64,000 nucleotides of DNA from Flavobacteriales bacterium (lineage in GTDB: Bacteria > Bacteroidota > Bacteroidia > Flavobacteriales_F > PHOS-HE28), in contig JADJKO010000002.1 in NCBI GenBank assembly GCA_016705955.1, forward strand, positions 620,001-684,000. Reading direction: 5' to 3'. Below, one piece after another: positions 41,982-50,951 of the stretch (position 1 is the first letter of the stretch; the number at the start of each line of letters is the position of its first letter). The notes under the pieces are model-generated. The model was not told where the DNA came from, did not search any database, and saw only the letters and a list, made by a program, of their open reading frames with translations. The position numbers were made by a program, and so were the translations under genes.

Positions 41982-44885
41982 CTAACGCTTATCCAACTCG
42001 TAGATGAGTTGTAGATAACCCAGGCGACCCACGTTCGGACCACCGAATACCATGAGTACACGGTTATCGAAGGCCCGGTCCAACCGTTCGGAAGCAGGCA
42101 CATCCGGATCCAGAAGAGGGACCAGGCCAAGGATATTGCTCGCGCCCAGTTTCACGGTGAGGTGTTGTCCGGGGAATTTCACGTTCACCTGTGCATCCAC
42201 CATGTCGTAGCTCGGGATCGGTCCGGTGAACTGCGGCGAACCTGTGAAGGTGAAGCCCTCCACATATTTCCAGTTTATCCCGAAACCGAGGTTGGGCTTG
42301 TCGGTGAAGGGTACTTTCATGTCATGCGCGGTGAAGCTCAGGTTGAATTTGTTCTGTGGGGTATTGAATGCAGGGATGATCGGGTCATCATTCCCACTGG
42401 CCAATTGGTTGTAGCTGTAATTCACCCCATAGGTCAATCGCTTACGGAAATAGCTCACCCCCACGTTCGCGCCCTGCGTCCGCACCAAGCTGGTCGCATT
42501 CGCCGCTAAGCGGTAGGCTTGGATCCCGCCGATCGGGAAGCCACTGGGGTCGAACTTCGCCGATAGGCCGATGATGTAGCCGATGAAGTCCGTGTACCAA
42601 CTGCTGTAGGCACTGGCGTCCACATAGAACTTTTCAAAGTGCGTGGCGCGGTACCCGACCTCTATGGTCCGCACCTGCTCGGGGCGCACGCGATCCACGT
42701 TGAAGTAATCCAACTTGGCCAAGCCGGGGATCAGGTTCGCTCCCGATGTTTGGCGGTACTGATCGAAACTGTCGATGGTGATCAGGCTGTCCCGTCCCTT
42801 TTCGAACTGGCCATTGACATTGCCGAGCAGGATGGCACGCCCGACGTTGTAGTAGAGGTACTGATCCGCGAGCGTCGGGTTGCGGATGGCGCTGCTGAAG
42901 GACACGCGGAACACCCGGTCCTGGCGCGGGGTGTACACGAATGAGGCGGCAGGCGATGGGAGGTAGTCGAAGTTCTGGTTCTTGTCCATGCGCAAGGTGG
43001 CGGTGGCTTTCAGCTTGTCCTGCATGAACACATCCTCCACGCCTAGATACATGCCGCCCTCGCGGTTCTTGATCACCACATCCCCGGTGTCGCGGAAGAT
43101 GGTGCCCGCACTGTTCGGCAGGTATTGGCGGATGTTCCCTCCCAGAACGACCTGCGCTTTCGGGCGGATGGACCGCAACGGGCTGAACCGGTACTCACCC
43201 ATGGCGTGTGCCAGCTGTGACCGATCGAAGAAGCGCGATCCTCCTTCGGTGAATCGCTTGTCCTTGATCTCCGCCAACTTATCGTCGAAGCGTTGGGTGC
43301 CGACCACGTAGTAGGGGTCCAGGAACGCATCATCGATCAGCGCGACCTGTGCCCCGATCTTGTCATGCAAAGCGGTGAACAGCGTGTTGTGATCGGCCAC
43401 GTATTGGGTGATGTACGCATCATAGGTCTGTTCGGTGTAGCCCTGGCCGATGGCCTGACTGACCGTGAGGAAGCCCGGATCATGCTGTTGGATGTACGGC
43501 ACGGCCTGATCCTGCCATGCGGTGTAGTAGGCCGTGAGCCATTTCACATAATCGCCGCCAGCCTCCTGCAAACGAACACCGGTGGTGAAGATGTCATACG
43601 TATTACCGGCATCCTCGCCGGTCAGGTACCCACGGACGAACCACTTCCCCTCACGCCGTAATTCGATGCGCTCCTGGTGGAACTGCACATCCTTCAAGCG
43701 GTAGCGGTTCTCACCTTGGTACACCGTACTCCCGCGGCTGTAATTCCCAGCTACGATCACCTCGATGCTATCGGTGATCTTGTAGTGGACGGAAGCCCCG
43801 GCCTGGAGGTTATCGGTCCCGTAGTTCACCAGATCCTGCTCTCGGTAACCGGGCCGTATGTAAAGGCCAAGACCGGGATAGTTCCTTCGGTCGGCGATAT
43901 CCCTGGAGAAGTCCGTCTGCGGATTGATGAACTCATCTCCGTAGGTGTTCACCGCATCGAAGCCCCCCGGGTTCTTGGTGCTTGTAGGGGAATTGGTGGT
44001 GGCGTTGTAATCCTGCGCGAACCAGTCCGTGGCCTTCAAGCTGTAAAGGTTCAGCTTGTACGCGAAGCGGTTCTTCCCATTCGCGTCCTTGAACACCTGC
44101 GCCCAACGCACACACCCTTCCAGCAGGTCGCGTTCACCGGCTTTGGCGCACACGCTCAGGCCGGGGAAGAGCCATGGACTCTTGGTGGTCATGTTGATCA
44201 CGCCGTTGAAGGCTCCCGGTCCGAAGTAGGCCGCGCTCGCACCGGCGATCACATCCACCTTCATCACGTCCAGGTCGCTTGCGCCGAGGAAATTGCCGAG
44301 GGAGAAATTCAATCCCGGGCTCTGGTTGTCCACGCCATCGATCAGTTGCAGCGAGCGCACCGGGCTGGTGCTGTTGAAGCCGCGCGTGTTGATGACCTTG
44401 AAGCCCATGCTCGCCGCCGTCATGTCCACGCCCTTCAACGTGCCGAGGCTTTCGTAGAAGTCGCCGCTCGGTGCTTCGCGGATGGCCAGCACATCCATGC
44501 TCTCCACCGTGAGCGGCGCTTGCTTCTGTTTGTCGCTGATGCGGCTGCCGATCACCTCCGCTTCGCCGAGCAGTACCAGATCGGTGCTCAGCTTGAACTT
44601 CAACTCCTTGTCCAGGCTCTTCACCTCCACCTCCAACGGGTTGTAACCGATGTAGCTGATCACAAGCGTGTATGGCGGAAGCTCGTTCACCAGCAGTTCG
44701 AAGCGGCCATCCACGTCCGTGACCGCCCCGGTGGTGGTGCCCTTCAGCAGGACGTTCGCGCCGATGAGCGTCTCCCCGGTGGTGGCATCGGAGACCACCC
44801 CGCGCAGCTTGTATTGCTGTGCGCATAGTGCGGAAGCAAGGCAGCAAGGCAAAAGGATGGCGAATGCGTGGCGTAACCAATTCAT
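41982..44885 (-). CDS. TonB-dependent receptor, SusC-like (carboxypeptidase-regulatory-like domain plus plug)
   Basis: 967 residues. Signal peptide to about residue 23, then a CarboxypepD-regulatory-like domain (RGVVSDATTGETLIGANVLLKG, about 27-110), a plug domain, and a 22-strand barrel with the C-terminal aromatic strand. It should import a ligand across the outer membrane using TonB energy. No SusD gene is adjacent, so it may not be a classical Sus pair; the ligand cannot be inferred. Immediately upstream on the minus strand is no other gene; the possible -7 element TATCTTGG lies about 20 nt before the ATG. Confidence 0.88.
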   Translation of the reverse strand: MNWLRHAFAILLPCCLASALCAQQYKLRGVVSDATTGETLIGANVLLKGTTTGAVTDVDGRFELLVNELPPYTLVISYIGYNPLEVEVKSLDKELKFKLSTDLVLLGEAEVIGSRISDKQKQAPLTVESMDVLAIREAPSGDFYESLGTLKGVDMTAASMGFKVINTRGFNSTSPVRSLQLIDGVDNQSPGLNFSLGNFLGASDLDVMKVDVIAGASAAYFGPGAFNGVINMTTKSPWLFPGLSVCAKAGERDLLEGCVRWAQVFKDANGKNRFAYKLNLYSLKATDWFAQDYNATTNSPTSTKNPGGFDAVNTYGDEFINPQTDFSRDIADRRNYPGLGLYIRPGYREQDLVNYGTDNLQAGASVHYKITDSIEVIVAGNYSRGSTVYQGENRYRLKDVQFHQERIELRREGKWFVRGYLTGEDAGNTYDIFTTGVRLQEAGGDYVKWLTAYYTAWQDQAVPYIQQHDPGFLTVSQAIGQGYTEQTYDAYITQYVADHNTLFTALHDKIGAQVALIDDAFLDPYYVVGTQRFDDKLAEIKDKRFTEGGSRFFDRSQLAHAMGEYRFSPLRSIRPKAQVVLGGNIRQYLPNSAGTIFRDTGDVVIKNREGGMYLGVEDVFMQDKLKATATLRMDKNQNFDYLPSPAASFVYTPRQDRVFRVSFSSAIRNPTLADQYLYYNVGRAILLGNVNGQFEKGRDSLITIDSFDQYRQTSGANLIPGLAKLDYFNVDRVRPEQVRTIEVGYRATHFEKFYVDASAYSSWYTDFIGYIIGLSAKFDPSGFPIGGIQAYRLAANATSLVRTQGANVGVSYFRKRLTYGVNYSYNQLASGNDDPIIPAFNTPQNKFNLSFTAHDMKVPFTDKPNLGFGINWKYVEGFTFTGSPQFTGPIPSYDMVDAQVNVKFPGQHLTVKLGASNILGLVPLLDPDVPASERLDRAFDNRVLMVFGGPNVGRLGYLQLIYELDKR

Positions 44886-45063
44886 TGCTGCGGGTGCGGC
44901 TCCAAGATAGGAGCAGCAATGGATCCACCATTCCCGGTCCCGCATCTTCGGGGGAACGCATGGTGGGAACCGGTGCGTGGCGGTGCCGGGTTCCCTTCCG
45001 CTCTTCCTCGTCCATGGCTCCGGACCGTCGGTGACTTTCCTTGGAGATCATTTCGTGGAACGG

Positions 45064-45480
45064 ATGAAAACCCGCACCTTCGATGTGGTAACCGCCATGC
45101 CTCAAGAGATCGAAACGGTCCTTGCCCGGGTATTCTGTGATGCCCCCTCCTTGGTGGAGGTACACTTGAAGCCGGATGCACGCATCACCGTGGAAGCGAT
45201 GGGGGAGATCATGCAGGTCCGTCGCTCATTGCTCCAGGGAGGGACAGGCGCCATCCTCTTCGTGGCACCCGGTGAATTGGAGTGGGAGACCGCAGTGCTG
45301 CGAACGGATCATTTCAATGATGATCGGGAGAACCTCACCGCCGTGGCCGTGATGGTGGATAGCCGGGTGCTGAATACGGTGGTGAATACCTACTTCACCT
45401 TGTTCCCACCGGAGTTCCCCATGAAGGTCTTCGATTCCGTGGCGGCTGCGAAGGAGTGGTTGAGGGAACCTGCCGTGTAG
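45064..45480 (+). CDS. SpoIIAA/STAS-like hypothetical protein
   Basis: 138 residues from ATG 45064. The alternation of strands and helices (AILFVAPGELEWE, AVAVMVDSRVLNTVVNTYF, MKVFDSVAAAKEWL) fits the small STAS/SpoIIAA-like fold common in Bacteroidota. No phosphorylatable Ser or other functional site is identified. Role unknown, perhaps anti-sigma-antagonist-like. It lies divergent from the TonB receptor gene. Confidence 0.65.
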   Translation: MKTRTFDVVTAMPQEIETVLARVFCDAPSLVEVHLKPDARITVEAMGEIMQVRRSLLQGGTGAILFVAPGELEWETAVLRTDHFNDDRENLTAVAVMVDSRVLNTVVNTYFTLFPPEFPMKVFDSVAAAKEWLREPAV

Positions 45481-45586
45481 CCGCATCGGTGCGGATGGGT
45501 CCCCGTGCGGACCGGGTCCTTCCGACCGGAACCCCGCTTCTTCGCTATGGGCCGTGCTACACCGATATCATTGCCACCTTTGCCGC

Positions 45587-47016
45587 ATGTCCATCTCTCT
45601 TACCAGTCATGGTGCCGCAGGAACGGTTACCGGCAGCAAGCATCTTCTTCAGGTCACCCGCAGGGACGGGACCACCTCGCGCATCCTATTGGACTGCGGC
45701 ATGTTCCAAGGTGAGGCCGTGCGTGAGGCGAAGGTGATCCCAATCGGCGCTTCGGCTTCGACCCGGAGGCGATCGATGTGCTCGTGCTCAGCCATGCGCA
45801 CATCGACCACAGCGGCTTGATCCCGCGCTTGGTGGCCGAAGGATTCTCCGGACCGATCTGGAGCACACCGGCCACGCGTGATCTCTGCACGATCATGCTG
45901 GTGGATAGCGCACACATCCAGGAGTACGACTACGCGTTCGATGCCAGACGTGCGAAGAAGCGTGGGCGTGTGCCGGAGGAATCGGGTCCGCTGTACACCA
46001 TGGACGATGTGGCACCCGCCATGCAGTTGTTCCGGACCGCGGACTATGGCGAAGCGGTGGGCATCGCGCCGGGCATCACCCTCACCTATACCGATGCCGG
46101 ACATATCCTGGGCAGCGCAGCCGTACACCTGGAGATCGATGACGGTGAGCGCGTGCTGAAGCTGAGTTTCAGCGGCGACGTGGGCCGCTACGTGGACCGT
46201 CTGTTGCCGGAACCCGCACCCTTCCGGCAGGCCGATGTGATCATTTGCGAGAGCACCTACGGCGATCGTGATCATGCCCCGGTGGCCGAGGCGGAGGAGG
46301 AGTTGCTCCGCCACGTGATCGAGGTCTGCGTGGATCGTGGTGGCCGCTTGATCATCCCCGCCTTCAGCATCGGCAAGACGCAGGAGCTGCTGTACACCTT
46401 GAACGCACTGAGCAATGCGGGCCGCTTGCCCCGCGTACCGGTATTCGTGGACAGTCCGTTGGCCATCAGCGCCACGCAGATCGTGCAGCAGTACGGCCAG
46501 CTCTTCCGCCCGGCGGTGCGTGAGGAAATGCGGCTGGACCCCGAACTGTTCGATTTTCCGGGGGTGGAGTACGTGCGGAGCCCGGATCGCAGCAAGGAAT
46601 TGAATACGATCAAGAAGCCCTGCATCGTGATCTCCGCCAGCGGCATGATGGAGGCCGGGCGCGTGCGGCACCACCTCCTGCACGGCCTTCCTGACCCGGC
46701 GAACGGCGTGCTCGCGGTGGGGTTCTGCGCACCGGGGACCTTGGGCAGTGCGCTGCTGGAGGGGGCGAAGGAGGTACACATCCTGCACGAGCAGGTACCG
46801 GTGCGTGCCAGCGTGCGGAAGATGGAGTTCTACAGCGCCCACGCCGATCGCGGCGAGCTGGTGCGCTACCTCAAATGCCAGAACCCGGCAAAGGTGAAGC
46901 GGCTGTTCCTGGTGCATGGGGTGGAACGCTCCCTGCTCGCGCTGAAGGAGAACCTGGTGGGGCAGGGGTTCAAGGAGGTGAGCATCCCACGGAAGGGGGA
47001 GCGGTTCGAGTTGTAG
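45587..47016 (+). CDS. MBL-fold RNA exonuclease (Ysh1/CPSF-like), frameshifted near its 5' end
   Basis: About 476 residues when repaired. The gene opens MSISLTSHGAAGTVTGSKH and is in frame to ILLDCGMFQGEAVREAK; the expected continuation GDPNRRFGFDPEAIDVLVLS is one frame over, starting at about 45733. Adding one G to the GG there restores the frame. The main part has all metal motifs: SHAHIDHSG, a TDAGHILGSAAVHL block and the beta-CASP sections ending in HADRGELVRYL. These enzymes cut or trim RNA. The break sits in a homopolymer, as in three other genes here. Confidence 0.85.
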
Positions 47017-47060
47017 AGCTCTCATTATTGAACGGGCGGGGCTTCTGCAAAACCCCCAAC

Positions 47061-47092
47061 GCAAAGCCCCGGCGAGGCGGCCGGGGCTTTGC
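47061..47092 (+). terminator. strong hairpin after the MBL RNase gene
   Basis: GCAAAGCCCCGG pairs with CCGGGGCTTTGC, 45 nt after the stop, but followed by no clear T run beyond the stem. Confidence 0.65.
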
Positions 47093-47643
47093 ATGTCCGT
47101 AGTAGGTGGTCGTCTGCGCTTATGCGGACATCCCGCCACAGCGCGGGGTACCTGCCCCCGAAGCCGCGCCACGCAAGGGTTTCCAAAGGGACCAGGCCGG
47201 CATACCTCCAACCGCAGTGGCGCAGCCCAGCGCACAGGCCACCGGAGCCGGTGCCACGGGTGCCGCGCGGAGAACACCTCTGTATGATGGGCGGCTTGCC
47301 CTCGACAAGCCCATCATCCATCCCGACAATCCGATCATACGTAGTGAAGAGCCGATCATACATGCGTAACAGCCCATCATCCTTACCGACGATCGGAACA
47401 TTCCCACCCACGCCGGGTCTATCCAGCAGACCGGCGGTGAGCCGGGATGGTGGACGACCCGGCGGACCGAAGCCGAGAGGACAGGTATATTTCCCTACGG
47501 GTCGCAGGGTCCGCTCCTCCTCCTCCCGCGCAGGCCGTGCGCGGAGCGGGACCAGTTGCGGAGGTTTTCATACGGTGTGGCGAGCACCGTTCACCCTGCG
47601 TGGGGCTAGGTGGAATATGAACCAGTGGCGGTGAAAAACGCCC
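47093..47643. other. 550-nt stretch without a supported gene
   Basis: Several short open frames exist on both strands but none shows a family, a signal or a start that fits. The stretch holds an array of four 21-bp units at 47310-47393 and further self-complementary words such as GTCCG/CGGAC at its left end. Minus-strand frames would give heptapeptide repeats; I do not call them genes. Confidence 0.5.
47310..47393. repeat. four imperfect tandem 21-bp repeats
   Basis: Exactly four contiguous 21-nt units at 47310, 47331, 47352 and 47373. The first and last begin CCCATCATC, the middle two begin CCGATCATAC. The outer and inner pairs are thus arranged as A-B-B-A. The period is a multiple of three, so any overlapping frame would encode heptapeptide repeats. 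Confidence 0.75.
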
Positions 47644-48006
47644 TCAGCAGAACCAGAACCCGTCGGCCTCGCACATGGTGAGTTCGCCCTTTGCATCGTA
47701 GGTCACATTCCAGACCCCGCCGTCCCCTTCATGGGCACCGTGGAACCCGAAGGTGATCCGGAACTTCTTTGGACCCACCTTCTTCACTTCCAGCTCGATG
47801 GCCAACGAACCCCCCTCGCGGTCGGGGTCGTACCGCTCGAAGATGGCATCCAGCGTACGGCCTTTGTCCAGGTCATCGCACAGGTTGCCCGGCGCATGTG
47901 TGCCGTCCTCCCACGCCGCTTCGCGGAAGAAGGCGATGAGCTGGGCATCGCTCAGGTGCTTGCGGGCACGGGTGAGCTGGGCGGAGGGCATGGGGTGAGG
48001 GTTCAC
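47644..48006 (-). CDS. hypothetical protein, partner of HIRAN gene
   Basis: 120 residues, no family recognised. The protein has a charged helix-rich N-terminus and a strand-rich C-terminal half (SLAIELEVKKVGPKKFRIT, then GGVWNVTYDAKGELTM). The start codon overlaps the stop of the HIRAN gene by 4 nt, so the two are translationally coupled. Start options are 48006 or 47991. Confidence 0.55.
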   Translation of the reverse strand: MNPHPMPSAQLTRARKHLSDAQLIAFFREAAWEDGTHAPGNLCDDLDKGRTLDAIFERYDPDREGGSLAIELEVKKVGPKKFRITFGFHGAHEGDGGVWNVTYDAKGELTMCEADGFWFC

Positions 48007-48524
48007 TCTTCCGGCAGACCGGCCACATCCTGTCTGCGCTTGAAACCGGCATCGGCACGGTTGGCATAGTGCGCCATGTAGTTGTTGAACGAAGCGTTGC
48101 TCGGCACAAGCAAATGCACCGCAATGAAGAGTTGCTCCCAGGGTGGCGCATCGGAGGCGGTGTACACCACGGTTGCTTCCAACAGCAGGCCGTGGTCCAG
48201 CATGTAGGCGAGGCTCACATTCTCGCCCATGGGCAGGAAGCCGACCTTATGCCCTTCCCAATACACGGCCACGGCGTTCATGTCGTGCTCGTTCTCGTAC
48301 TCCCGCACCAGATCCAGCGGATCCTCCTCCTTCATGCGCGACAGCAAGGCGGGCCCTTCGTAGTGCGCGAAACCGCGCACGAGGCAATCGAATACGAAGA
48401 CCGAATGGCCATCCTTGGCCCACGCCAACCGGTCCTGCTCCGGTTGCGGCAAGAGGTGCAGCGGCGGTACGGTGAGCAACGCCGTGTTGCCCAACATGCT
48501 GCGCAGGAAGGTGAGGCGGTCCAT
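48003..48524 (-). CDS. HIRAN domain protein
   Basis: 173 residues. The segment from about 44 to 115 (VFDCLVRGFAHYEG, then ENEHDMNAVAVYWEGHKVGFLP) is a HIRAN domain, a small beta-barrel that recognises DNA 3' ends and is usually fused to SNF2 helicases or nucleases. Here it is almost alone, with only a short C-terminal extension. The N-terminus is hydrophobic but not a clear signal. It is divergent from the restriction-modification genes and pairs with the hypothetical gene downstream. Confidence 0.75.
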   Translation of the reverse strand: MDRLTFLRSMLGNTALLTVPPLHLLPQPEQDRLAWAKDGHSVFVFDCLVRGFAHYEGPALLSRMKEEDPLDLVREYENEHDMNAVAVYWEGHKVGFLPMGENVSLAYMLDHGLLLEATVVYTASDAPPWEQLFIAVHLLVPSNASFNNYMAHYANRADAGFKRRQDVAGLPEE

Positions 48525-48744
48525 AAGGGGAAAGGTAGCGGGAAGGATGCAACGCGGGGCGGGGCTGGCGAGCCCAGTCTGCCCGTCCCGGTGTTTCGCT
48601 TCACGCGCAAAGAAGGAGGGTCACGGCACTCCGGGCCGGATCCGTGCATATGGCGCGGTACGAAAGGCTAACGACCCTCGGGTGTAGCTTGCACGCAGAG
48701 TCGGATCGCTGAAGAGATGTCGACCGAACTGAACACCTGAGAGA

Positions 48745-49239
48745 ATGGATGTTTCGCAGATCATTGAGGTCCGGATGGCCGTCAAGCACAAGGCGGACAC
48801 CACCACCCGGAAGGCTGTCGGAGACTTCATGCTCTCGGAGTCGCATGCGGTGAACGTGAAGAGCAACAACCTCAAGAAGCAGAACTACTCACCGAACATC
48901 ATCTCGATCAAGCGGATGCACGAATGGGTCTACGAAAAGCGGAACGATCTGAGTTTCATTTTCGTGGACTATGAGATGCGGGATGGAGATCCCTGGATCT
49001 TGTCCGAGTCTTCGCTGATCCCTATCGAGAAGATCAGTTGGGCTTGCCTTTCGATCGAAGCCCAAGGCTACGGGGTCATTCAAAAGGTCAAAGTCCTTGA
49101 GGTTTTGGAAGATCAAACGAAGCGCGAATTCTACAAGGGCTTTTTGAAAGCCTACGAGAAGTTCCTGCAGAAGGAGAAGAAGAAGCATGAGGAGTTCGCG
49201 AAGAAGCTGATCGCGGACCCGGATAGCATCGACTGGTAG
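48745..49239 (+). CDS. putative type II restriction endonuclease of the adjacent methyltransferase
   Basis: 164 residues. The gene ends 16 nt before an adenine methyltransferase gene on the same strand, the usual layout of type II systems. The core GDFM (Asp27), followed by HAVNVKSNN (Lys39) and NYSPNIISI, resembles a PD-(D/E)xK nuclease core, but the residue two before Lys is Asn37 rather than Asp or Glu, so the active site would be non-canonical. The C-terminus is a long charged helix. Base composition is visibly less GC-rich than in neighbours, in line with transfer. Identification rests on context more than on motif. Confidence 0.55.
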   Translation: MDVSQIIEVRMAVKHKADTTTRKAVGDFMLSESHAVNVKSNNLKKQNYSPNIISIKRMHEWVYEKRNDLSFIFVDYEMRDGDPWILSESSLIPIEKISWACLSIEAQGYGVIQKVKVLEVLEDQTKREFYKGFLKAYEKFLQKEKKKHEEFAKKLIADPDSIDW

Positions 49240-49255
49240 CAACAACACGCAGACA

Positions 49256-50830
49256 ATGAGCACCAGGAAGGAGTTCGGGGATTGGCAAACGCCCATAGGA
49301 CTCGCGAAGCGTGTCACGGCTTTGGTTGCGGAACTTTATGGCCAGCCTCAGTGTGTCGTGGAGCCGACGTGCGGCCTTGGCACTTTCCTGACCGCGAGCA
49401 AAGAGGAGTGGGGCGGTCAAGTCAAATACCTGGGCTATGAAGTGAACAGCAACTATGTGGACCTGGCCCGTGAGAAGCTTGGGTCCATCGGGGTCGAGAT
49501 ACTGCAACGCGATTTCTTCGGGGAAGACTGGTCGACCAATGTCAGCGATCTGAAGAAGGACAGAGTGCTGATCATCGGCAATCCACCTTGGGTAACGAAT
49601 TCGGAGCTTGGCCAACTCGGTAGCAGCAATCTTCCTGCGAAGACGAACTTCCAAGGTTTGCGTGGGTTTGAAGCGCGTACGGGCAAGTCGAACTTCGACA
49701 TTGCGGAGTGGATGCTGATCCGCTTGATCGAGGCACTTCCAGAAGGCGGCGCGATGGCGATGCTGTGCAAGACGATGACCGCCAGAAAGGTGCTCAAACA
49801 TTTATGGAAGACAGACAACGCCAAGGAAGGAGCTATTCTTTTCCACATCAACGCTCAAGTTGAGTTTGGTGTCGCAGTGGATGCTTGCCTGTTCTTCATT
49901 ACGGGTAAACGGGCTAGGACACGTATCGCAACGATGTTCTCTGATCTGGATGTCAACTCGTCCTCCAAGCGCTTCGGTTACGTCGGCGGCGATCTCGTAT
50001 CCGATGTCGACGCTTACGAGAGGAACAAGGAATTGGACGGCGGGTGCTCATCATACGTGTGGCGTTCAGGGGTGAAGCACGACGCTGCCAAGATCATGGA
50101 GTTCGCCTTGGTCGAAAGCAAGTTGATCAACGGATCTGGTGAGCAAGTCGATATCGAAGAGGACTACGTGTTTCCACTGCTGAAGTCATCGGACTTGGGA
50201 AATGGCCGTGGTGGAATACGGAAAGCTGTGCTTGTGACGCAACGGCGCACAGGTGATGACACCTCGGTGATCGCTCACACGGCACCAAAAACATGGGCGT
50301 ACCTCCTGAAGCATGCTGCTCTCTTGGATGAAAGGGGTAGTTCGATCTACACGAATCGCCCACGATTCTCTGTCTTCGGGATCGGATCGTACTCGTTCGC
50401 GCCATGGAAGGTCGCGGTATCGGGTCTTTACAAGAACGTCTCTTTCATGGTCGTACCCCCTGTCGCTGGCAAACCAGTAATGGTGGATGACACATGCTAC
50501 TCCATTCCTTGTAGGTCCGAAGAGGAGGCAGCGTTCCTGGTTGAACTATTGAACTCTGGACCAGCTCAGGAGTTTCTTCACTCCTTGATCTTCTTTGATG
50601 CCAAGCGGCCGATCACCATCGACGTTTTGCGCAGATTGTCCTTTGTCGAGTTGGCTCGAAAGATGGACCGGATAGAAGCACTCCAGAGCTTTGTCGAGCC
50701 TGTTTCCGTTATTGAAACCGGCGTGGTTCAAATGGCACTACTGATGGAACCGGGTTCCAGTGGGAAGGTGCCACGCGGAACGACCACTTCGCCGGAACCG
50801 AAGCGCTATTCCGCCACGAAAACAAAGTGA
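49256..50830 (+). CDS. N6-adenine DNA methyltransferase of a type II restriction-modification system
   Basis: 524 residues. Motif I is VEPTCGLGTFL (around residues 35-45) and the catalytic motif IV is NPPW (109-112), with motif I before motif IV, typical of gamma-class N6-adenine methyltransferases. The C-terminal half would hold the target recognition region (SFAPWKVAVSG, DDTCYSIPCRSEEEA near 390-440). It protects host DNA from the partner nuclease. Its stop codon lies only four nt from the end of a degenerate fragment of another methyltransferase, suggesting that the cassette replaced older DNA. Confidence 0.85.
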   Translation: MSTRKEFGDWQTPIGLAKRVTALVAELYGQPQCVVEPTCGLGTFLTASKEEWGGQVKYLGYEVNSNYVDLAREKLGSIGVEILQRDFFGEDWSTNVSDLKKDRVLIIGNPPWVTNSELGQLGSSNLPAKTNFQGLRGFEARTGKSNFDIAEWMLIRLIEALPEGGAMAMLCKTMTARKVLKHLWKTDNAKEGAILFHINAQVEFGVAVDACLFFITGKRARTRIATMFSDLDVNSSSKRFGYVGGDLVSDVDAYERNKELDGGCSSYVWRSGVKHDAAKIMEFALVESKLINGSGEQVDIEEDYVFPLLKSSDLGNGRGGIRKAVLVTQRRTGDDTSVIAHTAPKTWAYLLKHAALLDERGSSIYTNRPRFSVFGIGSYSFAPWKVAVSGLYKNVSFMVVPPVAGKPVMVDDTCYSIPCRSEEEAAFLVELLNSGPAQEFLHSLIFFDAKRPITIDVLRRLSFVELARKMDRIEALQSFVEPVSVIETGVVQMALLMEPGSSGKVPRGTTTSPEPKRYSATKTK

Positions 50831-50834
50831 GGGT

Positions 50835-50951
50835 GAAGTCGAAGAACTCACCCCAGAAGGGTTTGGCATCGGCGTCCTCGTTGTGCGCGGCCTCCCAACG
50901 CTTCGCGAAGCCGGTGGCGCGGCGGCGGATCTCGGTGCGGGAGAGGGGCAT
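50835..50951 (-). pseudogene. N-terminal remnant of a large class I SAM-dependent DNA methyltransferase
   Basis: 39 codons starting at ATG 50951 give MPLSRTEIRRRATGFAKRWE and then AAHNEDADAKPFWGEFFDF, which fits the opening of the MmeI/YeeA-type DNA methyltransferases (normally around 900 residues). Resemblance stops at 50835, four nt from the stop codon of the incoming methyltransferase gene. The rest of the gene is gone. Family recall is good but rests on memory. Confidence 0.7.

Noticed and set aside
45649..47277. A 542-codon minus-strand open frame opposite the MBL RNase gene
   Set aside because: Antisense shadow of a real gene; its sequence is rich in His, Arg and Gln with no domain, typical of antisense translation.
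47310..47393. The 21-bp tandem array considered as CRISPR
   Set aside because: Units are contiguous with no spacers.
47025..47411. A 128-codon minus-strand frame with heptapeptide repeats (DDGLLRM, YDRLFTT and so on)
   Set aside because: It runs through the terminator hairpin and into the MBL gene 3' flank, and has no family support; listed as a repeat region instead.
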